Source of the DNA: Nonomuraea sp. SBT364
Lineage (GTDB): Bacteria; Actinomycetota; Actinomycetes; Streptosporangiales; Streptosporangiaceae
Assembly (NCBI RefSeq): GCF_001083785.1
Contig: NZ_LAVL01000077.1
Coordinates: forward strand, 1 to 38,244
Direction of reading: 5' to 3'
DNA length: 38,244 bases
Both the position numbers and the translations under genes were made by a program. Positions 37,276 through 38,244 of this stretch are shown here, in pieces. Below the pieces are notes generated by a model. That model saw only the letters and a program-made list of their open reading frames with translations. It had not been told where the DNA came from and searched no databases. Position 1 is the first letter of the stretch. Every line of letters begins with the position of its first letter.

Positions 37276-37403
37276 GGTCTCTCTCGTCGATCGGCTGACG
37301 TGCGATACCAGCCTAGTCGCCGCGCGGCCCCGCTTCGTGCCGCGTCCGGCAGGCGAGACGCCGCGAGTCGCGGTGGCTAAAGCGAATCAAAAGCGCCGGT
37401 GGA

Positions 37404-37409
37404 TAGCCT
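37404..37409 (+). promoter_or_regulatory. Possible -10 element for leaderless kinase transcript
   Basis: TAGCCT is followed by seven bases and the GTG start at 37417, the spacing of leaderless actinomycete genes. A clear -35 and ribosome binding site are missing. The same geometry is seen before the GH15 gene. Confidence 0.35.
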
Positions 37410-37416
37410 CCGCCGC

Positions 37417-38244
37417 GTGTCGAGCATTGATCAGCAGCTGCTCGAAGGGCGCTATCGCCTGCTCACACCGATCGGAAGCGGCGGCATGGGCACGGTCTGG
37501 CACGCGCGCGACGAGAGGCTGGACCGCGACGTGGCGGTCAAGGAGATCCGGCTGCCCCCCGAACTGGGCGAGGCGGAGCGCGCCGAGCTGTGCGCGCGGA
37601 CCGTCCGGGAGGCGCAGGCCGCCGGCCGGCTGCGGCACCCCGCGATCGTCACCGTGCACGACGTGGTCACCAGCGGCGGTCATCCCTGGATCGTCATGCG
37701 CCTGCTGCGCGGCAGGCCGCTCGACCGCGTGGGGCCGCTCGACCCGCCCCGGGCGGCGCGCCTCGGGCTGGCGGTGCTGGACGCCCTGACCCTCGCGCAC
37801 GCCGCCGGCATCCTGCACCGCGACATCAAGCCGGCCAACGTCTTCGTGTCCGACGACGGCTCGCCGGTGCTGACCGACTTCGGCATCGCCACCGTCGAGG
37901 GCCAGGCGACGCTCACGCAGTCGGGCATGCTGCTGGGCTCGCCCGGCTACATCGCCCCCGAGCGGCTGCGCGGCGAGCGGCCTGGCCCGCAGTCGGACCT
38001 GTGGTCGCTGGCCGCGACCCTGTACGCGTCGCTGGAGGGCGAGCCCGCCCACCCGGGCGAGGACGGGATGGCGGTGCTGGCCAGGGTGCTCACCGAGGAC
38101 CCGCGCCCGCCTCAGCGGTCGGGGCCGCTGCTGACGCGCATGCTGGCACGCGATCCGGCGGCCCGCCCGCCTTCGTCGGCCGTCCGCGACACCCTGGCGG
38201 CCGTCGCCGGCGGCGTCACACCGCCACCCCGGCCACCTCCACCC
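37417..38244 (+). CDS. Serine/threonine protein kinase, 5' part
   Basis: The right edge cuts the gene after 276 codons; the frame is open to the end. The kinase domain is almost complete: glycine loop IGSGGMGTVW (about residues 19-28), catalytic Lys in VAVKEI (Lys 42), HRDIKPANVF (about 135-144), DFG (about 154-156) and APERL (about 181). The Arg before the Asp in HRD marks it as an RD kinase. After the domain, TPPPRPPPP begins a proline-rich linker that usually leads to a membrane helix and sensor such as PASTA in actinomycetes; this part is outside the window. Start GTG, probably leaderless. Confidence 0.93.
   Translation, partial: MSSIDQQLLEGRYRLLTPIGSGGMGTVWHARDERLDRDVAVKEIRLPPELGEAERAELCARTVREAQAAGRLRHPAIVTVHDVVTSGGHPWIVMRLLRGRPLDRVGPLDPPRAARLGLAVLDALTLAHAAGILHRDIKPANVFVSDDGSPVLTDFGIATVEGQATLTQSGMLLGSPGYIAPERLRGERPGPQSDLWSLAATLYASLEGEPAHPGEDGMAVLARVLTEDPRPPQRSGPLLTRMLARDPAARPPSSAVRDTLAAVAGGVTPPPRPPPP

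Noticed and set aside
1..38244. tRNA, rRNA or mobile element in the window
   Set aside because: No cloverleaf, rRNA core, transposase or terminal repeat was recognised on either strand by reading; a dedicated RNA scan was not possible.

Overview
The window is about 38 kb of very GC-rich DNA with GTG starts, few AT-rich intergenic stretches and gene families typical of a mycelial actinomycete: S-adenosyl methyltransferase of the actinobacterial type, acVLRF1, a Gbn-like GATC-binding nucleoid protein, a hisE-hisG pair and a PASTA-type or related Ser/Thr kinase. Gene style suggests Streptosporangiaceae (for example Nonomuraea), but no marker here proves the genus. I saw no rRNA, tRNA, CRISPR, insertion sequence or prophage. 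No gene-free stretch exceeds 300 bases.

Layout. 1-6.2 kb: a truncated secreted CAP protein, a CPBP intramembrane protease, a methyltransferase, an aminotransferase, a LacI regulator and an OmpA-domain lipoprotein. 6.2-9.8 kb: two related small secreted beta-sandwich proteins and an acyl-CoA synthetase. 9.9-16.9 kb: a peptide transporter, a TRIC-like channel, a divergent MocR regulator/YczE membrane protein pair, a GH15 glucosidase and an unknown protein. 16.9-22.8 kb, all minus strand: an LD-carboxypeptidase whose N-terminus carries a fourfold 24-bp tandem repeat, an ABC exporter, a crotonase, the Gbn homologue and an ABC-F ATPase.

22.9-31.5 kb, all minus strand, is the most coherent system: LacI regulator and DUF1961 (YesU-like) protein, then DUF624 (YesL-like) protein, lipoprotein solute-binding protein, two LplB/LplC-type permeases and a PL26/YetA-like exo-rhamnogalacturonan lyase lacking a signal peptide. 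Two almost identical 14-bp palindromes lie in the promoters of the two transcription units; one occupies exactly the 17-bp spacer between -35 and -10. The simplest reading is a pectin (rhamnogalacturonan-I) oligosaccharide import-and-cleave cassette repressed by its own LacI protein.

31.5-38.2 kb: a TetR regulator facing a decayed NmrA-type oxidoreductase across a 58-bp concentric palindrome, an acVLRF1 ribosome-rescue factor, a degenerate EAL protein, a Tat-exported PLP enzyme, hisE-hisG, and a kinase cut by the right edge.

The most interesting structural signals outside ordinary genes are the 24-bp in-frame repeat array, the LacI operator pair, the dense GATCWT cluster beside the Gbn gene, the concentric TetR palindrome and the regularly spaced half-site lattice between MocR and YczE.
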